DNA of 19,314 bases from Acanthaster planci (Eukaryota; Echinodermata; Asteroidea; Valvatida; Acanthasteridae). Location of the stretch: contig NW_019091427.1 of NCBI RefSeq assembly GCF_001949145.1, forward strand, positions 258,853 through 278,166, written 5' to 3'. The notes beneath the pieces were generated by a model. That model worked only from the letters and a program-made list of their open reading frames with translations, was not told the origin of the DNA and made no database searches. A program made the position numbers and the translations under genes. Position 1 is the first letter of the stretch, and every line of letters starts with the position of its first letter. Of the stretch, positions 9,362 to 19,304 are shown piece by piece.

Positions 9362-9517
9362 CTAAGTATTTTTAGCCGGTTCCCCCTCTGAGGGTGGCAA
9401 GGTGGCACCGACCATGCCGGCCGGCAGGGTGACGGCCTCGGTGCTGGTGGGGTAAAGGTGGCTGAGTTTCTTCCCTGACTCTTTACCGATGCGCTGCTGG
9501 AGTTTCCGCACTCTCTC
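9362..9517 (-). CDS. snapin: snapin last coding exon (residues 105-155 and stop)
   Basis: After acceptor CCTCTACAG it encodes ERVRKLQQRIGKESGKK, aligning with human ERLRRLNHSVAKETARR, then a non-conserved Pro/Thr/Gly-rich tail ending Lys-Asn-Thr and TAG. Confidence 0.9.
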   Translation of the reverse strand, partial: ERVRKLQQRIGKESGKKLSHLYPTSTEAVTLPAGMVGATLPPSEGEPAKNT

Positions 9518-12500
9518 CTGTAGAGGCCACAAAAATTGAGAGGGGAAACATTAGCCAAAAAAAAAAAAGATGACTTGACAATTACATATCGCTCAAGGCT
9601 TGGGGCGCACACTAACTGATGACAAGTTTGTGGCCAGTGTCACGGTGCTGCACAGCATCAACATCTGCTAAGCGTGCAAAATACCTGCTTAGCAAGATTA
9701 GGCTACCAGCCAAATGCCCATGTTATGTACCTTGTTTCCAACTGGTTCCCTACTGATTTTTGCTCTGGCCAAATTGGCTCAGTAACCATTCATGCTCAAC
9801 TGCAGCACCACTCAATTTAGTTCCGGTTCGTCCAGAGTTGGTGGTGATTAAGTGGCTGCAATGGGGGGGAAGGCCCCATTTTGCTCCAATGGCGCAAACT
9901 GCAGCTCAGCCAATTTTTCCCAAATGGTCAGGAGATTGTTCATTTCTGAACGACCAGCCCACCGGTGCATACACCCTGCACACACACTGACCTAGAAGGA
10001 GGTTGAACTTTAAACAATTCACAGGAAAACAAACACAAAGTCAGACTTAGGTCGGTAATTGCCCTGCAAACGCAGGATGTTCAACAATGGAACTGGCAAC
10101 GATGTGTCATTGTCAAAGGAATCACAGACTCAATCGCAGGTTGAAATTGTTAACTTTAAATAAGTAACATGTATACCATTGGGACCCCTTTGGATGTTAC
10201 TGATCCCTTTTTGAAGTACATGCATGATAACATGCACTTGTCTCACTCTCCAATGCATAGGCCCATGTGGAATGAGCTCAGGTACAAACTAACCAAGAAA
10301 CAATACAGCAGAAACAGCAAATTTAAACACTATTCGTGCAATGGGTAAGGGCCTGTAATCTTGGTTCAAGTTGCAAGTTAAGGCCTCGTTACTGTGCATG
10401 CTGCGTGACACAGTGCAAGCACAAAAGTAGTTTTTCAATAACATCATGAACCAAGACTAAGCTACAGGTATGGGTGTATTAAAAGTAAACAAGGATTTAT
10501 TTACACCAAAAAAACATTAGGAAAACACTGTCACTAAAGACAAAAAACTTCTAATTGGATAACTTTCAGAAGCTGCATGTATCTTTAGTTTCCAACAAAA
10601 TGGTGACAGAGCCCCCTCCATGGTAACAGTAATGATTTGCATTCTCAAATTTGTGTATGAAATCAACGCGATTCTCCTCAAAAGTATTTGCATCAGCCTT
10701 TATATCACACAGCAATATTGTAAAGTTTAGGCTGGATCTAGCATTTTGTAGGCCTTGGGCACTAGTGTTCCATGGGCCCTGCTCCACCAATTTCACAGTG
10801 CTAGTTAGTGCTTGAGCCTTCCATTTGGCATGGATTCTAAGCCTCAGTGAGCTATGAACAAGCTAGTTTGACGTTTCCTCAACACAGACAAGTTACGAGA
10901 GAGATGCTGAAACTCATCTCCTGCGCATGCAGAAAATGTTGGTGTTTTCGGGTGTGCAACTTTTCCTCGGATCAGCCGATTGCCTCATTTTGCACTTCAC
11001 ACTCATGCCACTGAACCTCCCCCAAAAATTGCGCAAAGTCTTGTAAAGACTGGAAGTTCCTCAATCAGTCAAAGTCCAAATTGCATAATTCCCTAGCCCT
11101 CAAATTTCAGGAATGCAACTTGGAAGAAACAAAAAACGAGGAAACTCCTATTTTTGCAACAATTTGTTCAGTATTTTTCAATTTTCAATGGCACAAGTCT
11201 GAAGTGAAAAACGAGGAAATCAGCGGATCCGAGGAAAGGTTGCAGGTCTGAAATTTGTTCGTAGGCTCCCTAAGTTTTTCATAGGCCCTAGGCACGCGGT
11301 GCCTAGTACTATGCCTATTGAATGACCCAGCCCTGCTTCAGTTCAATTCGATACTGCACAAGATCAACAGCCATGCATAACTACGTACAACTGACTACCA
11401 TGCACATTGAACAATACACTCTCCAGCACCAGCTAAGAAAGCTAGGGGGGGGGCAATAAATTAACTGCATGCAGACACGGCCAGAAGTGACGACTGACAA
11501 GCCCACACACTCAGCGTGTACCTACATGAAGGAAGGGGCTACAAGAGGAGGAATGGGGGGCCTGGATAGGGTCACAGAATGGAACCCCCAGGGAAGTCAA
11601 CCAGGGACTTCCGTTTGGCTGATGTCTTGGCGATATGCAAATGAAGTTTACTGAGCCGATCCTGTAACGATCAGAAAGATGAAGCCACTGTAAAGATTAA
11701 GACTTTCTTTTCTTTCATCGCGGTTGGTGGGTTCTAGGTGCTTGGCTGCAGTGGGCACCCTCGGCCAAAAGGCAGCATGTACACGTGAGATTCAACATAT
11801 GATACTACATCACACATGGGTACATTACAATAGAACAATAACCTCAGGGCAAATCCACTAGTTAACCCAAAGGGTTCCACATCTCAACTTTCTGAGCGTC
11901 AAATATTATCGTACCAAATTCATGAAATAGAACTGCTCCATTTGTCCCAAGCACTCCAATGGACAGGATTTTACTGACTGACACGTGACATCATTTGCTC
12001 AAAGTGACAAGGCACCAGGGTATATTGTCTACCTTTGCTTGCATTGACATGTTCTTTCCTCTCACCACAAGAACTGGATGCAAGGCAAGAACAGGGTTGA
12101 CCTGGGACAAATTTCAAGGAGCTGCTAAGTACAATCCATCTGCTCAGCATGGAAAAAGTTAGAAAAAAAAGTTTACCAGCCAAAATGTCATGTAGCGCAA
12201 ACTCTCTGTGACTGGTTCCCTGAAACATTTTGTACAAAACAACAGAGATGTTGCTTAGCTTCAAGGCAGCTCCAAGAAATCGGGCCCAGATGGCAAGTTT
12301 CCCATGGGCCATGCACTGAAGAGTCAACACAGAGATTAGGAGACAAGTTTGGGGATGACATTCCTTTATTTTGACCATTATCTTTAATCCCGTTGTCAGA
12401 AGAGGACCATTACAAAGTCTGGACTATCCCTATTCTGTTTAGACCACCTTTATTGGCATACTCTGCAGGGAATTTTAGTTCAAGAACCCAAACTATGGCT

Positions 12501-15500
12501 GCATCCGAATCTGTTATCTAGAGCTAGGTCTAGGTCTTCGCTCCATTGGAAATGTGTGGAGACGCGTAGACAATAGACCTAGCCATAGCTCTGGAAGCCC
12601 GTTCGGACACGGCCTTAATAACAATTTTAAACATGTATGTGTAATGGCAATTTACACCAAGAACTGTATTCAAATACATCTATGCAACCTCAAATACACA
12701 GTTTTAGATTCAGCCTCGTCAATACAGTTGCGTGCCCTCAGAACAAAAAGGGTAGAACATAGGATTTCCTTTTTCAAATAAATTGTTCATTACTTGGGCT
12801 TTACACATACATCCATCCTTTTCTAACCAAGGAATTATAATGAAGAAGCTGTCGGATGTCTGACACGGTAGAACTGGGCCTCAATTTGAGAGTAGTTAGA
12901 GGTACTTCTCATCTGAAAAGACCTGACTCAGAAAAACTAACTCCTCCTTAAACTATGATTTGATTACCTGAGCATTCTGAACGATGTTGCTGATCACGGC
13001 TATCTTGCGTTTGGAGTTCATCAACTTCTTCACATAAGGGTCCAACTCAATGGGAGGCTCACGTGATTGGCCCAGCTGCTTCAGAACTGGACAGCGGGTG
13101 AAACAAACACACCAAAAATCAACTAGGGCTGTGTTTCCATGGGGTTCAACTGACACTGGGTACCTATTTCTCCCATGATGGGATACCTACCAAACTGCGA
13201 TTACTATTAAACACCTGCGACAAGACATGACTCAGTTTGTCAATTCAATATTTTCCCCTTCAAAGTTCTAAACACGGGCAAGTATCTGTTATCTTTATTC
13301 ATTTTTTTTGGTAGCGATTACTACCCTGCTGTCCATTAAGGTTAGGAATCCAAGTTTAATTCAATAAACGTCAAACAAGCTTTCCTAAACCATTTAAACA
13401 TTTAGCCACCCTTTCAAAGCCTCAACCCCACCTACCTTGGTGTCTCCATACCTATGTATACTTTTGCATGGTACTTATTACAAAGTAATAAGTTGTACAT
13501 AGAAATTATACAAATCGATGTCAGGGGGCATTCACAATATGCATATTCAATTTAAATAAAAAAAGCCACAGATGCAGAAAAGAAAAAAAAGGATACTATG
13601 CAATTTGGAGGAATACATTTTTGGGGGGACTGTTCAAACATGAATGCCACATCACAAACGTCTTGAAAAATCTGTGCACGTAAAACACCATTTACTCACT
13701 GTCCATCAGTTCATCTCTCTTGCAATTCATTTACGGGTACTTACCTTCATCAAGTTCTTCAATCTGTTGCCTCAGGTCCAGCTGGCTTTCCCTGTGGAAA
13801 CAATTGTATTCTCAAAATAACTTGTACTACTGATGCCATGTAGTATGTTTGGAGCCACTGGTTGATTTGTGTGACTAGTTTTAATTGATTGCTTAGCACT
13901 AGCCCAGACTGGGGGCCAGTCTACTGGACTCCCCAGTCTGGGGCTAGTGCTAAGCATGCTAAGTGAAATCAAAGACATGGAAGATGAAGAAAACAACAGC
14001 ATGCAACAAAGTAGACCCTAGCCTTTGATCAAGGCGCCCACGGCAAAATGGATAGTCAAGATCACACGACGAACTGCATGAAAGCCCGAAATTAACCATG
14101 CAGTAGCCGAGCTGTGTGTGTCGTGGACTGTGCGCGCCGCCGCAAGCGCATTTGGAGCTTTGTTTCCAGTGGTTTATCTGAATTATTCAATATGCTAATG
14201 TTATGAATTATTCACATTTCTCTGAACCAATCGTGTTTTGGGGGCTAAGCAGTCCGATCATGTCTAGGCTACTTACATCCATGGTGTTGCTGCACAACGG
14301 TGCGGCCTGGTATTTGAAACTTTTGCCATATCCAGTTAGAAGATTGACAAATACGTCTTGACCCTCCAGAACAGCCTTCACGGCCAACATTTGCTGTGGT
14401 TTCAATTTGTCGATTGGAATCCCAAGCTTCAGTGCTGCATATTTGAGGCAATTCGGGAAGAGATTGTCGTCTAGAGCTTACACCACTGCCCGAAAGGGCG
14501 CCGTGTTGAATATGCGCACCATTGCAATGATGAATAATTTATTACATGCACGACAGAGGCGATTGTTTTGATTGGTGGAGACTTATGCATATGTATATAT
14601 TGTAAATATAATGAAAAACATAAGCTATGTGGGGCAGAACGCCAAAGGCGTGCGGGGCGTGCGTGCAGTTCATCGTGTAGTCTTTCTTCACGCATTGGTT
14701 TGGTGCTTAAACTAGTCTCCTCCAGCTCCTTGCTCTTGAGCGACTACCCATTTTGCTGCGGGCGCCTTGATCAAAGGCTAATTAGACCCGTAAACAGGGC
14801 CCGACGAATACTCCTCCGTCATATACTGGGCCCCTGTCCCGATTCATAGGGATTTCTTTCGAAAAATTTTCTCCGGGATATCCAGGGGCATCCGCTTGAT
14901 TTTATGAGCTGAAATTGCACTGGTGTGTTCACTACTTACGGGGTAAACTATCTGCTAGGTTGTTAATTGTAAAAACACTCGCCTTTTCCTTGTTTGGAGG
15001 AAAAGTGTTGCTTTTTTTTGCCGTTTTCCCACTCTGCACGAATTTTGGCCTGACTTGTACATAACACAGACTATGGTTAAGTTATAGGATGTACGAGAGC
15101 CTGTCTAATGCGCACCCAGACTTCAGTACCTACGGATCTGGTTCAGATCTGCGAGAGTACCTGTCGATCTAAGTACTCGTAGAAAATTACGGCTGTTTTG
15201 TGTCGCAGCTAATACGCAATGCCCTTGGTTGGTTCCCTGTCCACACACACTGCTTGCGGCAAATCATTGGTAGTGTGGCTCGCTCTCTGTGACGTGACAC
15301 GAAAGTGACGAAACAGCCATCAGTTTTGTGCAAGTGGGGCAAATTTCATCCGGGATGGGAAAATGGCAAAAGAAAGGCAATATTTTTTCCTAAAATGAGG
15401 AAAAGGCGCGTTTTCTACAATTAACAACCTAGCAGATGGTTTACACCGTAAGTAGTGAACATATCGGTGCAATTTCAGCTCATAAAATCAAGCGGATGTT

Positions 15501-16035
15501 TAGTTATGCCCCCGGATATCCCGAATTACTTTTTCAAAAGAAATCCCTATGAATCGGGACAGAGTCCAGTATACGACAGAGGAATTTTCGTCGGGCCCTG
15601 TTTACGGGTCTACTTGCCTTGATGCTTGAAATGAGGTACGCCTGGGCCTACTCAACGTGTTCAATCATAGAGCAAGGAAACAGTTTTGGGGGTTATGGTT
15701 CAAAATTCGGGGTTCATTACTTTTAGCACCCTGTTCCTATTATAAAGGAATAAATTGTACTTTTTTGAAATGACTTATGTAAACAAATTGTTGGTGATGT
15801 CTTCTTTTATACATGTATGTATAATATGACTGTAGGAAAGACCTTCCTCCATGCCTAAACTAATCGCCCAAGACTGGCGTTCTCCATACCTCACTAGCCG
15901 CACCCTCTCATCTACCTCCTGTACAGCTGGCCTTAGCAGCTCTAAGATTCCAGCAGCCATTGCATCGCGGTTTTCCGTGGGAGATATTGCCGGTTGTTTC
16001 GTACTCGTAGTTTCTGCAGTCATGGTCGCCGCCAT
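9362..16035 (-). CDS. snapin: snapin (SNARE-associated protein, BLOC-1/BORC subunit), four exons
   Basis: Snapin is a small coiled-coil protein in BLOC-1 and BORC. It binds SNAP-25-type SNAREs and links vesicles and lysosomes to trafficking machinery on cytosolic membrane faces. Minus-strand exons 16035-15890, 13791-13745, 13086-12968 and 9517-9362 join in frame to 155 residues (human 136). Family blocks in order: GILELLRPAVQEVDERV (29-45), RESQLDLRQQIEELDE (49-64), LDPYVKKLMNSKRK then ISNIVQNAQERVRKL (79-112). Ser51 in RES-Q matches human Ser50, a reported PKA site. The N-terminus and the Pro-rich C-terminus are divergent, and the tail is about 18 residues longer than in human. The ATG context is strong (A at -3, G at +4). 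Introns of 2098, 658 and 3450 bp hold several transposon copies. A minor alternative start is Met5. Confidence 0.95.
10351..10469. repeat. short imperfect inverted repeat in snapin intron 3
   Basis: CCTGTAATCTTGGTTCA at about 10352-10368 is mirrored by TGAACCAAGACTAAGCTACAGG at 10447-10468, with an inner CTGTG/CACAG pairing. It may be a small foldback element. Confidence 0.4.
10729..11335. mobile_element. degenerate hAT-like non-autonomous element in snapin intron 3
   Basis: The right end read inward is CAGGGCTGGGTCATTCAATA and the left end is AGGCTGGATCTAGCATTTTG. The two share GGCTGG-TC near the tip and TAGGC...GGCAC further in. A second, clearer inverted pair lies inside: 10957-10999 against 11200-11242, around CCTCGGATC. 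CAGGG-type tips suggest hAT. An 8-bp target duplication is not convincing, so the left boundary and class are uncertain. Confidence 0.5.
12497..12614. repeat. small decayed inverted-repeat element in snapin intron 3
   Basis: The left end GGCTGCATCCGAA and the right end TTCGGACACGGCC are inverted copies with mismatches. AGAGCTAGGTCTA and TAGACCTAGCCATAGCTCT pair further in. At 118 bp it is MITE-sized. No target duplication was identified. Confidence 0.5.
12968..13086 (-). CDS. snapin: snapin coding exon 3 (residues 65-104)
   Basis: A 119-base exon between acceptor GCTGTCCAG and donor GTAATC. It holds the most conserved block, DPYVKKL, and VISNIVQNAQ; human snapin has DPYVKKL and VLVNNILQNAQ at the same places. 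Confidence 0.94.
13745..13791 (-). CDS. snapin: snapin coding exon 2 (residues 49-64)
   Basis: A 47-base exon between acceptor TTTCCACAG and donor GTAAGT. Its first G completes Arg49 and it encodes ESQLDLRQQIEELDE, the start of the coiled coil. Confidence 0.92.
13891..13955. repeat. hairpin in snapin intron 1, about 24-bp arms
   Basis: GCTTAGCACTAGCCCAGACT at 13891-13910 is mirrored by AGTCTGGGGCTAGTGCTAAGC ending at 13955, with a single inserted G. The core CTAGCCC is shared with the 1025-1113 hairpin, so the two may be relatives. Confidence 0.75.
14021..14778. mobile_element. TA-flanked inverted-repeat element carrying a helicase exon
   Basis: Both ends read inward GCCTTTGATCAAGGCGCCC and continue GC/AC...GCAAAATGG. 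Each end adjoins TA (14019-14020 and 14779-14780), as expected for Tc1/mariner-type targets. Looser similarity continues inward (CACGACGAACTGCA against CACGATGAACTGCA), with about 60 extra bases in the right arm. No transposase is seen. It lies in snapin intron 1, and its interior holds the RecQ-like exon at 14277-14470. Confidence 0.75.
14277..14470 (-). pseudogene. exon-like fragment of a RecQ-type DNA helicase
   Basis: A minus-strand open frame reads LKYAALKLGIPIDKLKPQQM and then AVLEGQDVFVNLLTGYGKSF, followed by KYQAAPL. This is the RecQ-family start of the helicase core: a Q-motif-like Lys-Pro-Gln-Gln, then the Walker A TGYGKS at plus-strand positions 14319-14336. RecQ proteins usually have Pro-Thr-Gly-x-Gly-Lys-Ser; here Pro is Leu. 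The piece is bounded by CTCTAG before it and a perfect donor GAT-GTAAGT after it, so it looks like one captured internal exon. No other helicase motifs (DExH box, motifs III-VI) are present in the window, so it cannot make a working helicase. Confidence 0.7.
14785..15610. mobile_element. 826-bp TA-flanked foldback element in snapin intron 1
   Basis: The ends read inward GACCCGTAAACAGGGCCCGA on both sides and adjoin TA (14783-14784 and 15611-15612). The arms remain clearly complementary for about 275 bases each (to about 15060 and from about 15331), leaving roughly 270 bases between. No coding is seen. Only two bases separate its left TA from the neighbouring element, so the two insertions abut. 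Confidence 0.8.
15890..16035 (-). CDS. snapin: snapin coding exon 1 (residues 1-48 plus two bases)
   Basis: It starts MAATMTAETT and runs to DERVRLV plus AG of the Arg49 codon, ending at donor GTATGG. The start region AAGATGGCGGC matches the YY1-type motif that often overlaps animal start sites. Confidence 0.92.
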
Positions 16036-16041
16036 CTTTGC
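16023..16041 (-). promoter_or_regulatory. YY1-type motif over the snapin start codon
   Basis: CAAAGATGGCGGCGAC on the minus strand fits the AAGATGGCGGC consensus found over start sites of many animal housekeeping genes. A second copy is at 16273-16285. Confidence 0.45.
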
Positions 16042-16045
16042 TTTT

Positions 16046-17118
16046 CACTAGTAGGGGTCCTACTAATCAGCGTCAACACACCGTCAACAGGCGTCAACAC
16101 ATTGATAGTAACGTCAACACACCGCCAACACTTACAAAATGCATTGAAAACAGACGTATCGAACTGCAATGTATGCGCTTAGAAATAATTTCTATTTCAT
16201 GAAGTTTATATTTTACTACATTTCAAGGGAGTTTTTCACGCGAAAAAATTGTCTCTGAGCAGCCCCGCCCTTCGCCGCCATCTTGCCTTCTCATGGCGTT
16301 TGGACTCTACCATGGTTTACTGTATAAAGGTGACCCCCTGTAGCGTAATGGTGTGGTCCGTCTGACTGAGAGGCAACATCGCGAGGCTAACGTCTTTCGT
16401 GGCTGTGTGGGGTCCAGTCCACTAATTCAAGCCCCTTTGAAAACAGTGTAAAATCAGCACTGTTCAGGGTCCAAAAGCATGCACGCCAACATCCATGAGA
16501 TTTCTGAAACACAAATTGTCTGGTCACTTATCTTTCAATTTCTTTTTAATTTTTTGTGGGTTAACCAATTACATTTTTAATTATTCCCACAAAACAAAAT
16601 CACCCCCGAAAAAGTGATTTTCCGAAGTCTGATTTGCAGCCATTTTTCAAGTGGCAACTCTCAACTTTCTCGGGCACTTAGGACCATTTTTCAGCCGTAG
16701 TTTTTAGCCCTTCTGCTCTCAGATGAAAGCTCTAAAACCCAGGGAGTTGATCCCGGCAACGATTCACACAATCTCGTCATTTTGGGGGCCAAACAATCTC
16801 CTTTTTTAAAAGACACTGTGGGGGGCACTTTTAATGCTAATGAGCTGGCCAGAAATTCTCACTTGAATTAGCGGTCTGCATCCTGCGGAGGGTGCTATTT
16901 TCGTGAAATAAAACGGCTTTCCCTCCCCCCCCCCAAATGTCGCCCACTGTTGTTAGCCAAATTGTATTTTAGGCATTATATTGCTATCGAATTGCATTTC
17001 TGTTAACTTAGAACGTGATTTGGGTGTGCTGACGGTGTCTTGGCGTTACTATCATGTGTTGACGCGTGTTGACATTGTGTTGACGTTGTGTAGACGTTAA
17101 TTAGTACGACCGCTAGTG
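16046..17118. mobile_element. CACTA-ended element with subterminal repeats, next to snapin start
   Basis: The left end is CACTAGTAGGGGTCCTACTA and the right end, read inward, is CACTAGCGGTCGTACTAATT. Both are followed by four or more copies of CGTCAACAC-type 9-mers and a shared TGATAGTAACG block. CACTA tips with repeated subterminal motifs are the mark of EnSpm/CACTA-type elements. The 1073-bp copy has no transposase frame and no clear 2-4 bp target duplication (TTT against GGT), so it is old or its edges are slightly off. It starts 10 bp upstream of the snapin ATG. Confidence 0.65.
16262..16285 (-). promoter_or_regulatory. GC box and second YY1-type motif inside the element
   Basis: The minus strand reads GGCAAGATGGCGGCGAAGGG and continues into CGGGGC, that is, a YY1-type motif directly followed by an Sp1-type GC box. 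It lies about 240 bp upstream of the snapin ATG in the same orientation and might serve as its promoter. Confidence 0.35.
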
Positions 17119-19040
17119 GGTATGCCTGCAGGCGGTCGCGTTGAACTTCAACACGGACGGTGACATATTTGACTACACGCTAGAAGGTTGCAGCGCACCA
17201 AGGACGCAATTCGCAAGTATTATATCACTGCATCCAATCACTTCCACGTTTGAAGAGGCTGTTTATGTTTGTGCTTAAATTCTGCGATCAGTCGATTGAA
17301 AGTAAGGAGGCAAGACACAAAATGCATAAAGGTATGTTAAATTCAGACTTTTCAGGCTGCAAATTTTTGTGGAAGAGTCTCTCAGGATGACTCGACACGT
17401 AAAATCAAAATAAAAATAACAGCAATTTACCGCGAACTAACGTACCTGTGAAGGTCATATTTCTTCATGAGCAGTGGGCGTGGTTTAAACTGAAGTGGCG
17501 TCACACTTACGAACCGGATAACATGTACTGTGTCGACTCCGCGGCGCGGGTGCGCGCGACGAAGTTCAACACAGATAGCCTCGGTTTCGATGCAGATATG
17601 CACAGACGGCGCTAATGACCAACATCGATCTGCAAAACTTTTCAGATCTCTCATTGGTCCATTTGCCCTGTCAGCGCCAAGGCTCAAAGGCGAGGCTCAG
17701 CCTAACAGATACCTTGTTGGACGTGGGGGAGGATTTGAGATCACTAAGAAATATCACTCTTAGTCGAACCATTTTTCTTTCGCAGAAACGTCAGCCTATA
17801 AGTATGCCCTCCCTCCCTAGCAGGATGAAGGCTAGAGAGAACAGGGTCACGTAAATAAAAAGATGTCCGGTCGAGTTTCTGCTCTTTGTTCACGAGTGAA
17901 AACGGGAAGTGACGGTGACGCAAATCATTTCTGTTTACAAAATGGCAAACGTTCTCAAACAGACTAACTTGCCGACGGGCACCTGACCCGTCTGATATCA
18001 CGGAAACAGAGTTGAAAAATGTGAGGATGTGTGACCTTAAGAGATAAGGCGAAGTTTGTTTTTCATTGCCAGAGCCGATGTTCTTCATTGTTTTTACCCT
18101 TTTCCGTCCTTGGCTGCTCCAAGGCCTGGTTTCCTCACCTGACACACGGCAAGGCACAGACCCTGGGAGACAAAAATGTATAAAAGGGACATGATGACAT
18201 GACTGCAACATTGACGGTGGACAAACTGACATCTGAAACGCCAATTCGCGAACCATCTCCAAGTTGCGAAGAATTTAAAGGTAATTTGTAGAAAAGATTT
18301 CCTTGTCTTTACTTTGAAAAATGCACTCAGCTGTACTTACAAATTTTTCATGGCAGAGTCAAACGTTGCTGCGCTCGCAAACTAGACAACGTAAGCCTCA
18401 TGCCTTGGCTCCAGCAGATCCACGTGAAAGGTTTCAAGACCGTGAAAATAATCGAAGAAAATTCGTATATATACCCTGGCGTTGCGAAATTGTTGACTCA
18501 AGTCATGCCACTTAGACTTAAAATCGAGCAGAACAAAAGAGTTTTTTTTTTAACTCATCGCATAGGTGCACACTGAGGCGCGCAAGTATATGCGAGTTTG
18601 ACGTGGAGCTCGCGGCGTCTTTGTGTAGACGCAGAACGCGTGTGAGAACCCGCTTGTAACCACCTGTCTTTCATTTATTTCGCCGATTGGGGGTGCACGT
18701 CAGCTTGGGGCGGATTGTGACTTATGGCTTGACTTAAAGCAACCGGTAACCAGCTTTGCCTTGTAATTTGACTTTGACCTGCCAAAAATTAGCTATTACT
18801 AACGCAAGTCCAAAGCTACTTGAGCGACCCCAAAGGCCGATCAATTTTAAACAAAAGTTAAATTTGATAAAAATACACTTCGTTCGACTAGCAGCGTCGA
18901 CTTCTGATTTCAAGTATAGTCTGCCCTGCTGACGCGCGACGGGATAATGTGCGAATTTTGTACTTGAACAAAGAGACTTGTGACTGTAGCCTGGTATTTC
19001 GGACCAACTGACTTTTAACGTCAGTATGACGTCATTATTG
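17119..19040. other. CpG-richer flank, no gene recognised
   Basis: CpG is denser at about 17510-17570 and 18560-18640. A perfect minus-strand donor (CACAG-GTACGT, exon side ending 17446) follows an open frame, and an ETS/CRE-like string (GGGAAGTGACGGTGACG) lies near 17903-17920. These could mark an unseen first exon. The longest open frame of the window (172 codons, minus, 17744-18262) has no recognisable domain. A small GCGTCT/AGACGC hairpin sits near 18616-18633. Confidence 0.4.
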
Positions 19041-19043
19041 GGA

Positions 19044-19169
19044 CTCCATAGATTACTGTCACTAAGGGGACCACATAGATTACTGAGGGGGCTATTGGCA
19101 AGAATATTATACATTACTCCATAGATTACTGTCACTATGGATACTCCATAGTTTACGGTCACTATATAG
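19044..19169. repeat. short interspersed tandem repeat, four copies
   Basis: CTCCATAGATTACTGTCACTA recurs at 19044, partly at about 19071, at 19117, and with changes at 19144. The spacing is uneven (about 27-46 bases). The minus-strand frame over this block is a by-product of the repeat. Confidence 0.7.
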
Positions 19170-19207
19170 AAGGGGTGTCACTGTTCGATGACCCGTATAA
19201 CTTTTGA

Positions 19208-19304
19208 CCCCTGTAACCTTTGACGTTGAAACTTTCTGAAAAAGTAACCAACTCCCCCTCTACCTTGTGTGTAAGTGTTAAGGTCAGAGGTCAAAGGTTT
19301 ACGG
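19208..19304. repeat. inverted repeat at the window edge
   Basis: CCTGTAACCTTTGAC near 19210-19224 pairs with GTCAAAGGTTTACGG at 19290-19304. It may be part of an element cut by the window end. Confidence 0.4.
19281..19300 (+). promoter_or_regulatory. triple nuclear-receptor half-site (DR1-like)
   Basis: AGGTCA-G-AGGTCA-A-AGGTTT gives two perfect half-sites and one weaker one, each spaced by one base. Direct repeats with 1-base spacing are bound by RXR, HNF4 and COUP-TF class receptors. The site may simply belong to the local repeat. Confidence 0.3.

Noticed and set aside
11971-12378. 135-codon minus-strand open frame in snapin intron 3
   Set aside because: No family resemblance; lies wholly in an intron that splices cleanly by the snapin model.
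16330-16435. tRNA-like stretch (TAGCGTAATGG as A box, GGGGTCCAGTCC as B box)
   Set aside because: The B box lacks the GGTTCGA core and I could not form a convincing acceptor stem, so neither a tRNA gene nor a tRNA-derived SINE is claimed.
17744-18262. 172-codon minus-strand open frame, the longest in the window
   Set aside because: No recognisable domain or composition pattern, no splice support, and it lies in unassigned flank.
18734-19162. 142-codon minus-strand open frame
   Set aside because: The first third translates the CTCCATAGATTACTG repeat; the rest has no family resemblance.
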